Shown here: piece after piece, positions 1-5,604 of the stretch
Position numbering within the stretch: position 1 is the stretch's first letter
Layout: each line of letters begins with the position of its first letter
Notes under the pieces: model-generated
What the model saw: only the letters and a program-made list of their open reading frames with translations
The model's database searches: none
What the model was told of the DNA's origin: nothing
Position numbers and translations under genes: made by a program
NCBI GenBank assembly: GCA_002505945.1
Contig: DAWM01000001.1
Span: forward strand, 1 to 9,167
Source: Candidatus Woesearchaeota archaeon UBA119
GTDB lineage: Archaea > Nanobdellota > Nanobdellia > Woesearchaeales > UBA119
DNA: 9,167 bases
Direction of reading: 5' to 3'

Positions 1-930
1 TCCAATAATGAACTGGGGCGTTTAATCAGGCTCTCAAGTGAGGGGGTTTGAAAAAAGGTTTCTAATCTTGAGGAGAAAGAGGTTATTTGGCCAACTTCTC
101 TAATAAATTATAAAAAGCTGGGTTATTCTGTCTATGGTATCTTTCTGCAGGTAAAAGAGGTTGATCCTGAGCAAAAGAAGAAATTCTATGACTTTCTCAA
201 ATCTGATTTCAGGGTTTTGGAGGTTGCTGAATTCACCGATAAGATTGATTTCTGCATAAAACTTCTTTTAAAAGATATGGACGAGGCCTCGTTTTTTGTG
301 GATAAGATTGCTGATATCCTTTATGATCAAATTACCGAGTTAGAGATATATGATATCAAGGATATGATTGTTAACAGAAGCGTTCCTTGGGTTTATACTG
401 AAAAAGAGCATTTCAAGAAGATAGAAGAGAAGAAAAAGAACGAGGATAATACACATGAGTTAAGTAAGATTGATGAAGGCATCCTTAATGAACTCATAGC
501 TGATTCAAGGGTTAAGATTACAAAGATGAAACAGAATCTTAACACTGATATGAGCATTGGCAATCTTATCTATCGCAAGAAGCACATAGAGAATTCAGGT
601 ATTATAGACTCTTTCTCTGCTAAGGTAGACCTTTCCAAATTCAGCATCCATGGCTACTATGTTTTAATGAGTCTTAATCTTGCAACTCAGGAAGGCAAGA
701 ATAAGTTTAAAGCCTTCTTGGCTGAAAAGCCCTATATCCTTGAGGCTTTCCATGCTATAGGTAAATGGAATTACGTAGCGGTTGTGGCTACTCCTTAACC
801 TCGCGTTCTCCAAGAATTCATTAACAAAACTAGAAAAGATTATCATGAAAAGCTCTCAAATATTGATGTTTTGATAATGTATCATAGATTAATGTTTCCT
901 TCTCCTGTAAAGATAGTAAAAAACGAATAG
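1..930 (+). pseudogene. Tandem Lrp/AsnC-type regulator, interrupted by two stop codons, 5' end outside window
   Basis: Frame 1 is open across 1-930 except for TGA at 49-51 and TAA at 796-798; the final stop is TAG at 928-930. The conceptual protein has two winged-helix plus RAM units. Unit one begins in a helix-turn-helix (SEGV, stop, KKVSNLEEKEVI, then INYKKLGY) and continues into an alpha/beta ligand domain. Unit two starts near KIDEGILNELIADSR and has its own HTH (YRKKHIENSGII) and RAM domain (GYYVLMSLNL, then GKWNYVAVVATP). The 43 codons after the TAA still read as the family's C-terminal end (PRVLQEF, then NIDVLIMYHRLMF). The first stop falls in the recognition helix where Lrp proteins usually carry N or S. 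No ATG or GTG restart lies between the TGA and the first RAM domain; only a TTG at 217 is available, inside that domain. Family proteins are DNA-binding transcription regulators that sense amino acids or similar ligands. Because the frame is preserved, this is either a recent pseudogene or a gene with sequence errors. Confidence 0.8.
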
Positions 931-991
931 GTCTTCCTCTTCTTTACGAAAGATTTATTAATGGAATTATTTTTCGCATTTAAAGCAGTGG

Positions 992-999
992 TTTAAATA
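992..999 (+). promoter_or_regulatory. TATA box for secF-secD
   Basis: TTTAAATA is centred about 26 bases before the secF ATG. Archaeal TATA boxes lie about 26 bases before the transcription start, so transcription should begin at or next to the start codon, giving a leaderless mRNA. No purine-rich BRE is obvious just upstream. The 91-base gap (931-1021) holds nothing else recognisable. Confidence 0.6.
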
Positions 1000-1021
1000 A
1001 CTTCATTCGGGGAAAACATAA

Positions 1022-1945
1022 ATGGCTTCCAAGAACCATAAGAAAGAAAAGAAGAGAAAGTTCTCATCTGACAAAATTGAGGCTTTCCTTGACTCAAATT
1101 ACAAAAAACTCATGCTTATCCCTATTGCTTTTTTTGTATTTGCTATAATTATTCTATCGGTTAATTATGCGAATACTGGTGAGATAATCTCAAGAGGGAT
1201 AACTTTGAAAGGGGGTGTATCTATAACACTTAACAAGCCACTTGAGATGTCCAGGACAGAACTTGAGGATTCCCTTTCTCTTGATTATCCGAATTATGAT
1301 ATCGTGGTGAGAGCACTTAGGTCTCCGACAGGTGCGGAGTCTTTTATTATTGAATCCAGTATAGATGAGTCTCAGGTAGATGCTTTTATAGCTACCGTTG
1401 AGGAGATTTTAGGGGAATTGAAGGAGAATGAGTATTCAGTAGAAACAATTAGCTCTTCTTTGAGCGAGCGTTTCTTTGCTCAGGTAGTCAAAGCCCTGAT
1501 ATGGGCCTTTGTTTTGATGGCCATAGTAGTATTTATTTATTTCAAAAAGGTAGTTCCTTCCCTTGCTGTAATCCTTTCTGCAGTTGCTGATATTGTGGGT
1601 ACATTGGCTATAACTAACCTGTTAGGCTTTAAGATATCTACTGCAGGGGTTGCTGCCTTCTTGATGTTAATCGGTTATTCAGTAGATTCTGACATATTAT
1701 TAACTACAAGGATGATTAAGAGAAAGATAGGGACTTTATTCGAGAGAGTAAAAGTTGCTTTCAGTACAGGGATCATAATGGCCATAACAACACTAACTGC
1801 AGTAGGACTTGCCTTCTTGTTTTCAACCTCTGATGTAATACGCCAGATAATGGCTATAATTTTCATAGGTATACTGATTGATTTGATAAACACCTGGTTC
1901 TTGAATGTAGGGCTTCTTAGAATGTATTTGGAGAGGAAAAAATGA
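1022..1945 (+). CDS. secF: Protein-export membrane protein SecF
   Basis: SecF partners SecD in the membrane and assists Sec-dependent protein translocation on the outer side of the membrane. The 307-residue protein has a lysine-rich cytoplasmic N-terminus (residues 1-20), TM1 at about 31-48, the family motif GITLKGGVSITL at 59-70 (the archaeal counterpart of the bacterial DFKGG motif), and a small exterior domain at about 71-150. Five more hydrophobic segments follow at about 154-173, 178-199, 207-228, 247-268 and 273-295. The motif GYSVDSDILLTTRMIKRK at 218-235 is characteristic of the archaeal SecF membrane core. Length and topology match the family. The ATG is placed by the TATA box 26 bases upstream. 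The gene overlaps secD by 4 bases (ATGA), so translation is probably coupled. The secF-secD order is the usual archaeal arrangement. Confidence 0.95.
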   Translation: MASKNHKKEKKRKFSSDKIEAFLDSNYKKLMLIPIAFFVFAIIILSVNYANTGEIISRGITLKGGVSITLNKPLEMSRTELEDSLSLDYPNYDIVVRALRSPTGAESFIIESSIDESQVDAFIATVEEILGELKENEYSVETISSSLSERFFAQVVKALIWAFVLMAIVVFIYFKKVVPSLAVILSAVADIVGTLAITNLLGFKISTAGVAAFLMLIGYSVDSDILLTTRMIKRKIGTLFERVKVAFSTGIIMAITTLTAVGLAFLFSTSDVIRQIMAIIFIGILIDLINTWFLNVGLLRMYLERKK

Positions 1946-3555
1946 ATAAGGCAAAGCTGCTCTTTAAGGATTTGAGGATTTGGCTTCTTATAATAGCCTT
2001 AGTGTTTGCTGTGGTTGCAATTAATCCTCATCCTTTTGTAGAAGGAGTAGCAATAAGGGCAGTAGTTAAAGATAGCCCTGCTTATCAAGTCAACATGAGT
2101 GGTCCTTCTCCTCAGGCAATGCCTGTTTCCAGAGAAAGGATAATTGAGATGAATTCTAGGCCAATAGAAAACAAGGATGATTATTACAATGTACTCTCTT
2201 CTCTCAGAGAAAATCAGTCTATTTATATAAAAACGGATAGAGCAGAATACTTTATTCCTCAGGTGGAATATCGAAATGACACGCCTTATCTTGGTTTGTC
2301 GGTTTATGATGCCCCTACTACCAATCTAAGACAGGGCTTGGACTTGGAAGGAGGTACAAGGGCTATCCTTAGGCCCGAGACAAATAACACCCAAGATCTT
2401 CAATCATTCAATGATGATATAGATATTGTTATCCAAAACCTTAGGAAAAGATTGAATACATATGGTTTATCAGACATAACTGTAAGGTCTGCTGTAGATT
2501 TAGATGGAAATACCTTTATAATTGTGGAAGTTGCAGGTGCCAATGATGAAGAGGTCAGGCAGCTTTTATCCCAGCAGGGAAAATTCGAGGCAAAGATAGG
2601 CAATGAAACAGTTTTCAGAGGAGGCACAGATATTGTTTCTGTATGCAGAACCTCCCAATGCAGTTATGCAGTAGACCCAAATAGAGGAGGCTGTTCCAAA
2701 GTCGCCTCTGACCAATATATGTGCACTTTTTCATTTGCAATAACACTTTCCCCAGAAGCAGCTCAACGATTTGCTGATATTACCAAAGAGCTGAGTGTTG
2801 TAACAGGCCAGGGCGGTGAAAACTATCTAAATGAATCTATCAAGCTTTATCTTGATGACGTATTAGTAGATACCCTTAACATTGCCGCAGATTTAAAGGG
2901 AGTAGCTCAAACCAGGATATCTATCTCAGGGCCAGGATACGGAAAAACAAGAAATGAGGCAGTTGAAAGCAGTGCTGCGAATATGCGTAACCTGCAAACA
3001 ATACTAATGACTGGCAGTCTACCTTTGAAATTAGAGATTGTCAAGATGGATTCATTGTCTCCATTGCTTGGTCAGGAATTCCTCATCAACTCTCTCAAGA
3101 TTGGTTTGATAGCTATTTTAGTTGTGGTGTCTATCCTTCTTTTTAGGTATAGGACACCTCAGATGGTCTTTCCTATCATAATAACAATGGTTTCAGAGTT
3201 GCTAATCACGCTTGGTTTCGCGGCATTAATTGGCTGGAACCTGGATTTAGCTGCAATAGGCGGCCTTATAATCGCAATTGGAAGCGGGGTAGATGATCAG
3301 ATAGTCATATCAGATGAACTCTTGAAAGGCCTCAAAACAGACAGATTTGTTAATTGGAAGAGAAGACTAGCTAGTGCCTTCTTTATTGTAATGGGTGCAT
3401 ACTTTACCACCGCTGTTGCAATGGTGCCTCTAATGTGGGCTGGTGTTGGTTTGCTTAAAGGATTTGCTTTTACAACTCTCGTCGGCATCTCTGTTGGTGT
3501 GTTCATAACTAGGCCTGCCTTTGCTAAGATGATTGAGATTTTGGCAAGGGATTGA
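1942..3555 (+). CDS. secD: Protein-export membrane protein SecD
   Basis: SecD is the larger partner of SecF, with a big exterior domain thought to act on emerging substrate proteins; archaea lack SecA, so its energetics differ from bacteria. This 537-residue protein has TM1 at about 11-27. A PDZ-like segment follows at about 33-124 (GVAIRAVVKDSPAYQ, then ERIIEMNSRPIENKDDYYNV). The SecD hallmark LRQGLDLEGGTRAIL lies at 129-143, followed by the P1 exterior domain at about 150-365. Five hydrophobic segments follow at about 384-400, 408-430, 435-458, 478-500 and 505-525. IAIGSGVDDQIVISDELLK at 444-462 is the membrane-core motif equivalent to that in SecF. Cysteines at 235, 240, 251 and 261 cluster in the exterior domain. 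The start overlaps the secF stop; GGAGAGG just upstream can serve as a ribosome binding site. A T-run follows the TGA. Confidence 0.95.
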   Translation: MNKAKLLFKDLRIWLLIIALVFAVVAINPHPFVEGVAIRAVVKDSPAYQVNMSGPSPQAMPVSRERIIEMNSRPIENKDDYYNVLSSLRENQSIYIKTDRAEYFIPQVEYRNDTPYLGLSVYDAPTTNLRQGLDLEGGTRAILRPETNNTQDLQSFNDDIDIVIQNLRKRLNTYGLSDITVRSAVDLDGNTFIIVEVAGANDEEVRQLLSQQGKFEAKIGNETVFRGGTDIVSVCRTSQCSYAVDPNRGGCSKVASDQYMCTFSFAITLSPEAAQRFADITKELSVVTGQGGENYLNESIKLYLDDVLVDTLNIAADLKGVAQTRISISGPGYGKTRNEAVESSAANMRNLQTILMTGSLPLKLEIVKMDSLSPLLGQEFLINSLKIGLIAILVVVSILLFRYRTPQMVFPIIITMVSELLITLGFAALIGWNLDLAAIGGLIIAIGSGVDDQIVISDELLKGLKTDRFVNWKRRLASAFFIVMGAYFTTAVAMVPLMWAGVGLLKGFAFTTLVGISVGVFITRPAFAKMIEILARD

Positions 3556-3563
3556 TTTTTTTT
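3556..3563 (+). terminator. Poly-T terminator after secD
   Basis: Eight consecutive T residues directly follow the secD stop, with a second run of five at 3576-3580. Archaeal RNA polymerase terminates at T-runs without needing a hairpin, and none is visible here. The next gene has its own TATA-like element, which fits an operon end. Confidence 0.55.
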
Positions 3564-3586
3564 GCAAAAACCAACTTTTTCTATGG

Positions 3587-3598
3587 TTTAATTTATTA
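3587..3598 (+). promoter_or_regulatory. Probable TATA element for the NUDIX gene
   Basis: TTTAATTTATTA lies about 32-43 bases before the ATG at 3630, which predicts a transcription start near 3620 and a leader of roughly ten bases. The match is looser and further from the start codon than for the other plus-strand genes, so this is a weaker call. Confidence 0.4.
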
Positions 3599-3629
3599 GT
3601 ACTGAGTTCTTTATGTTTCAAGTGGTTTT

Positions 3630-4256
3630 ATGGAGACTGAAAACCCGAATATCCGGATAAGTGCCGCCAGTCTGAACAGGATATGTATTGATGATAAATA
3701 CCTACTTATTCTTAATAAGAATCGGCTTGGGAAAGGTTATATGGTTTATACTCCAGTAGGGGGTTCAATAAAAACAGATTCTTATGGTAAAAAGTATCTT
3801 GAGGAGGAATTAAAAGCTAATTTTGAGGATAACAATGATATCCGCTTATCTCTGCCAAGGGATAATGTAAATAGGTTTGAGGAATGGTTTAATAAAAGGG
3901 TTAATAGAGAAACGAATCCTTTTAGAGAATTGAAGGAAGAGCTGGTGGATGAGTCCGGTTTGCTAAAATCCCTTTCCAAAGAGGATGTTAGGTTTAAGTA
4001 TTTGGGCACTTATAATATGATAGAACGAACAGACAGGGCGGGCCAGGAAGGCAAACATACAAAACGCTATTTTGAGGTATATGACACTTTTTTCTCTGAT
4101 GACAAGAGGAAAGAGGTTAAAGATAATATAAAGGGCAATGATTTAGTTTCCCTTGTAAGCAGGGAAGAGATTAAAAGCCAGAAGACAGATGATAGAATTC
4201 CTATAGCGAGCAATGCTCTTCCTTTGATAGAACAGTACAATTCTGGCAATCAATGA
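3630..4256 (+). CDS. NUDIX-fold protein, SMODS-associated NUDIX-like
   Basis: The 208-residue protein has a Nudix-type core with a long insertion. It runs from NIRISAASLNRI and KYLLILNKN (residues 7-30) to TPVGGSIK (41-48), then IRLSLPRDNVNRFEEWFNKR (71-90), RETNPFRELKEEL (93-105) and a terminal alpha/beta part ending near 203. The metal-binding RELKEEL segment is intact. However, it lies about 54 residues after the GG instead of about 13, and four extra residues precede the closing glycine (LVDESGLL). From memory this order (RIS, then PVGG, DFR/DIR, F..WF, RE.NPFRE..EEL) is that of the SMODS-associated NUDIX family, known from bacterial nucleotide-signalling conflict systems. Canonical Nudix enzymes hydrolyse nucleoside diphosphates linked to other groups; the substrate here is unknown. 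No nucleotidyltransferase or effector lies next to it. It could simply be a divergent housekeeping Nudix hydrolase. Confidence 0.75.
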   Translation: METENPNIRISAASLNRICIDDKYLLILNKNRLGKGYMVYTPVGGSIKTDSYGKKYLEEELKANFEDNNDIRLSLPRDNVNRFEEWFNKRVNRETNPFRELKEELVDESGLLKSLSKEDVRFKYLGTYNMIERTDRAGQEGKHTKRYFEVYDTFFSDDKRKEVKDNIKGNDLVSLVSREEIKSQKTDDRIPIASNALPLIEQYNSGNQ

Positions 4257-4262
4257 AAAATT

Positions 4263-4271
4263 ATTTATAAT
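4263..4271 (+). promoter_or_regulatory. TATA box for the glycosyltransferase gene
   Basis: ATTTATAAT is centred about 25 bases before the ATG at 4292, so the transcript is probably leaderless or nearly so. It lies entirely in the 35-base gap after the NUDIX stop, suggesting the glycosyltransferase is at least partly transcribed on its own. Confidence 0.55.
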
Positions 4272-4291
4272 CTCATTCTGAAGGGGATATC

Positions 4292-5053
4292 ATGGAAAAG
4301 CAAATTAGGATTTCTGTGGTAATTCCTACAAAAAACGAGGAGGATTGCTTACCTAGAGTTTTGAAATGCCTTAATAAGCAGACCTTAAAACCTATTGAGG
4401 TTATTGTTGCTGATGCCTTTTCTGAAGATGCTACAAGGAAGATAGCCAAAGAATTTGGCTGTAAGGTAGTGGATGGAGGATTACCTGGTAAGGGAAGAAA
4501 TAGAGGGGCAAGGATTGCCCAAGGCGATTATATTTTCTTTTTTGATGCTGATGTGCGAATAGATAAATATTTTCTCGAGAAAGCTTCTAAAGAGATTATG
4601 AAGAAGGGTTTTAAGGTCGGGACATCTTTTAATATTCCTTATTATGTTAAAGGAGACAAGGGTTATAAATCATCTTTTGTTTGGTTTCAAGATAAGTGCA
4701 TATACTTCTTTCATAACTTAGGCCTTGTTCTTGCAAACCTATTCCATTCACCTGTAGCTACCGGCACTTTTATTTTCTGCGAAAGGAATCTTTTTATAGA
4801 CTCTAAGGGGTTTGATGAAACTATCGCTATATTCGAGGACTCTGAATTGGTTAGCAGATTAAGCAAAAGGGGCAAATCTGGTGTGCTTAAGAGCGTTTAT
4901 GTTAAAGTATCCACTAGAAGATTCGATAAGAAAGGGCGTTTTCTGTTCCCTCTTTATATGGGCCTTAGAGGCTCGCTTAGACCATTATTGGGAGAAGTAA
5001 GATCTTCAGAGTATTTCTCTGATTCAGAAAAGAAAATAAAAACAAAAAAATAA
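4292..5053 (+). CDS. Family 2 glycosyltransferase
   Basis: This 253-residue protein is a GT-A fold transferase that would move a sugar from an activated nucleotide donor to a lipid, glycan or protein acceptor on the cytoplasmic face of the membrane. The start ISVVIPTKNEEDCLPRVL (residues 7-24) is the classical GT2 opening. EVIVADAFSEDAT (36-48) supplies the nucleotide-binding aspartate. GKGRNRGARIAQGDYIFFFDADV (67-88, read as a segment) ends in the DAD metal motif at 85-87. FEDSELVSRLSKRG (181-194) carries the ED pair expected for the catalytic base. A hydrophobic stretch at about 137-151 may sit on the membrane; there are no clear C-terminal transmembrane helices. The C-terminus is lysine-rich. 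Donor and acceptor cannot be inferred. The gene converges on the lysine-rich protein gene with a 28-base gap. Confidence 0.9.
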   Translation: MEKQIRISVVIPTKNEEDCLPRVLKCLNKQTLKPIEVIVADAFSEDATRKIAKEFGCKVVDGGLPGKGRNRGARIAQGDYIFFFDADVRIDKYFLEKASKEIMKKGFKVGTSFNIPYYVKGDKGYKSSFVWFQDKCIYFFHNLGLVLANLFHSPVATGTFIFCERNLFIDSKGFDETIAIFEDSELVSRLSKRGKSGVLKSVYVKVSTRRFDKKGRFLFPLYMGLRGSLRPLLGEVRSSEYFSDSEKKIKTKK

Positions 5054-5056
5054 AAA
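5044..5056 (-). terminator. Poly-T terminator for the lysine-rich protein gene
   Basis: On the minus strand the sequence reads TTTTTATTTTTTT beyond the stop of the lysine-rich gene. It lies over the last codons and stop of the convergent glycosyltransferase. T-runs of this size are typical intrinsic terminators in archaea. Confidence 0.5.
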
Positions 5057-5081
5057 TTAAACCTAGACCACTTGTTTAGAA

Positions 5082-5312
5082 TTACTTTTTCTTTTTTCTA
5101 ACTGGTTTCTTCTTTGTAGTTTTCTTAGTGGTCTTCTTTGCTGTCTTCTTCTTTGTTTTTTTTGAAGCAGCTTTCTTTTTAACCGGTTTTTTCTTGGCAA
5201 CCTTCTTCTTAGTAGTCTTTTTTACTGGCTTTTTCTTTGTAACTCGCTTCTTGGTTGTTTTCTTAACCGGTTTCTTTTTTGTGCTTTTTTTAGCAGACTT
5301 TTTTACTGGCAT
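5082..5312 (-). CDS. Lysine-rich repeat protein, histone H1 tail-like
   Basis: This 76-residue protein has 41 lysines, two arginines, five prolines and otherwise only T, V, A, S and the initiator M. There are no acidic, aromatic or cysteine residues. It is built of about three 14-residue units of the form KKKPVKKTTKKxVx (residues 12-53), followed by degenerate copies. Composition and the KKPVKK/TKK pattern resemble the disordered C-terminal tail of eukaryotic histone H1 and the lysine/alanine-rich tails of some bacterial nucleoid proteins. A role in non-specific DNA or RNA binding and compaction is an inference from charge; there is no folded domain. The ATG is supported by a good ribosome binding site, GAGGCGAT, five bases upstream, and a TATA element beyond that. 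Such low-complexity frames can arise by chance in A-rich DNA. Here the clean start signals, regular repeats with varied synonymous codons and a matching terminator argue that it is a real gene. Confidence 0.8.
   Translation of the reverse strand: MPVKKSAKKSTKKKPVKKTTKKRVTKKKPVKKTTKKKVAKKKPVKKKAASKKTKKKTAKKTTKKTTKKKPVRKKKK
5086..5097 (+). terminator. Poly-T terminator for the glycosyltransferase gene
   Basis: TTTTTCTTTTTT on the plus strand begins about 33 bases beyond the glycosyltransferase stop. It is also the antisense of the lysine codons ending the convergent gene, so its T-richness has two possible causes. Confidence 0.4.
5154..5279 (-). repeat. Three tandem 42-base coding repeats
   Basis: These encode residues 12-25, 26-39 and 40-53 of the lysine-rich protein, each starting KKKPVKK. 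Synonymous codons differ between units (for example the PV pair is written both CCGGTT and CCAGTA), so the repeats are old enough to have diverged while the protein pattern was kept. Confidence 0.75.
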
Positions 5313-5317
5313 GTATT

Positions 5318-5325
5318 ATCGCCTC
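5318..5325 (-). promoter_or_regulatory. Ribosome binding site of the lysine-rich protein gene
   Basis: GAGGCGAT on the minus strand ends five bases before the ATG and matches the archaeal consensus GAGGTGAT at seven of eight positions. It fixes the start at 5312. Confidence 0.6.
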
Positions 5326-5347
5326 TTCTATATCTTTCTCTAATTAT

Positions 5348-5362
5348 CTTTATAAATATATT
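5348..5362 (-). promoter_or_regulatory. Proximal TATA element of the lysine-rich protein gene
   Basis: The minus strand reads AATATATTTATAAAG. A transcription start about 26 bases downstream would fall near 5329 and give a leader of about 17 bases carrying the ribosome binding site. Confidence 0.5.
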
Positions 5363-5384
5363 TAATTTCTTTGTTTGAGTAGGC

Positions 5385-5401
5385 TTTTATATTCGAGTTC
5401 A
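5385..5401 (-). repeat. 17-mer promoter-like repeat, copy A
   Basis: The minus strand reads TGAACTCGAATATAAAA, identical at 16 of 17 positions to copy B at 5568-5584, 183 bases away. It combines a TATAAAA box with a constant TGAACTCG segment where a BRE would sit. The expected transcription start is about 5362. Confidence 0.55.
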
Positions 5402-5567
5402 ACAGAAAAAATATTTTTATACTTTCTTCTTTTTGGTTGTTTTTTGCTCGAGAGCTGATTTATCGAGGGGAATATTGACAAATAAACAACTTTTCAAAAT
5501 CTTTTATACTTACTATGTTATTTTTGCTTTAAATAATGTTAATTTTTCTAACTATTTAAAGAAGTGT

Positions 5568-5584
5568 TTTTATATCCGAGTTCA
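5568..5584 (-). repeat. 17-mer promoter-like repeat, copy B
   Basis: The minus strand reads TGAACTCGGATATAAAA. It lies about 20 bases beyond the htpX stop and would start transcription near 5545, where no reading frame follows for more than 200 bases. Confidence 0.55.
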
Positions 5585-5604
5585 TCATAATTTGCTCAAC
5601 GGAT

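Larger units (their letters stand above)
5313..5604. other. Gene-poor AT-rich spacer with clustered minus-strand TATA motifs
   Basis: This 292-base stretch lies between the start of the lysine-rich gene and the end of htpX. It has no supported protein gene: the minus strand has no ATG or GTG inside it, and the plus-strand frame that starts at a TTG at 5433 runs into htpX and resembles nothing. It holds four TATAAAA heptamers, all on the minus strand (5385-5391, 5415-5421, 5502-5508, 5568-5574), and a duplicated 17-mer. It could contain several promoters for the lysine-rich gene, or one or more small minus-strand RNAs starting near 5545 and 5479. Confidence 0.5.

Noticed and set aside
49..51. 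Reassigned TGA codon (Trp or selenocysteine)
   Set aside because: Other genes here end in TGA, ATGA overlaps need TGA as stop, no selenocysteine-type context is seen, and the same gene also has an in-frame TAA.
5128..5343. Plus-strand frame rich in phenylalanine
   Set aside because: It is the exact antisense of the lysine codons of the minus-strand gene; the minus frame has a ribosome binding site, TATA element and repeats.
5540..5590. Possible C/D box small RNA on the minus strand (ATGATGA at 5582-5588)
   Set aside because: No CUGA D box at a suitable distance and no internal C'/D' pair were found.
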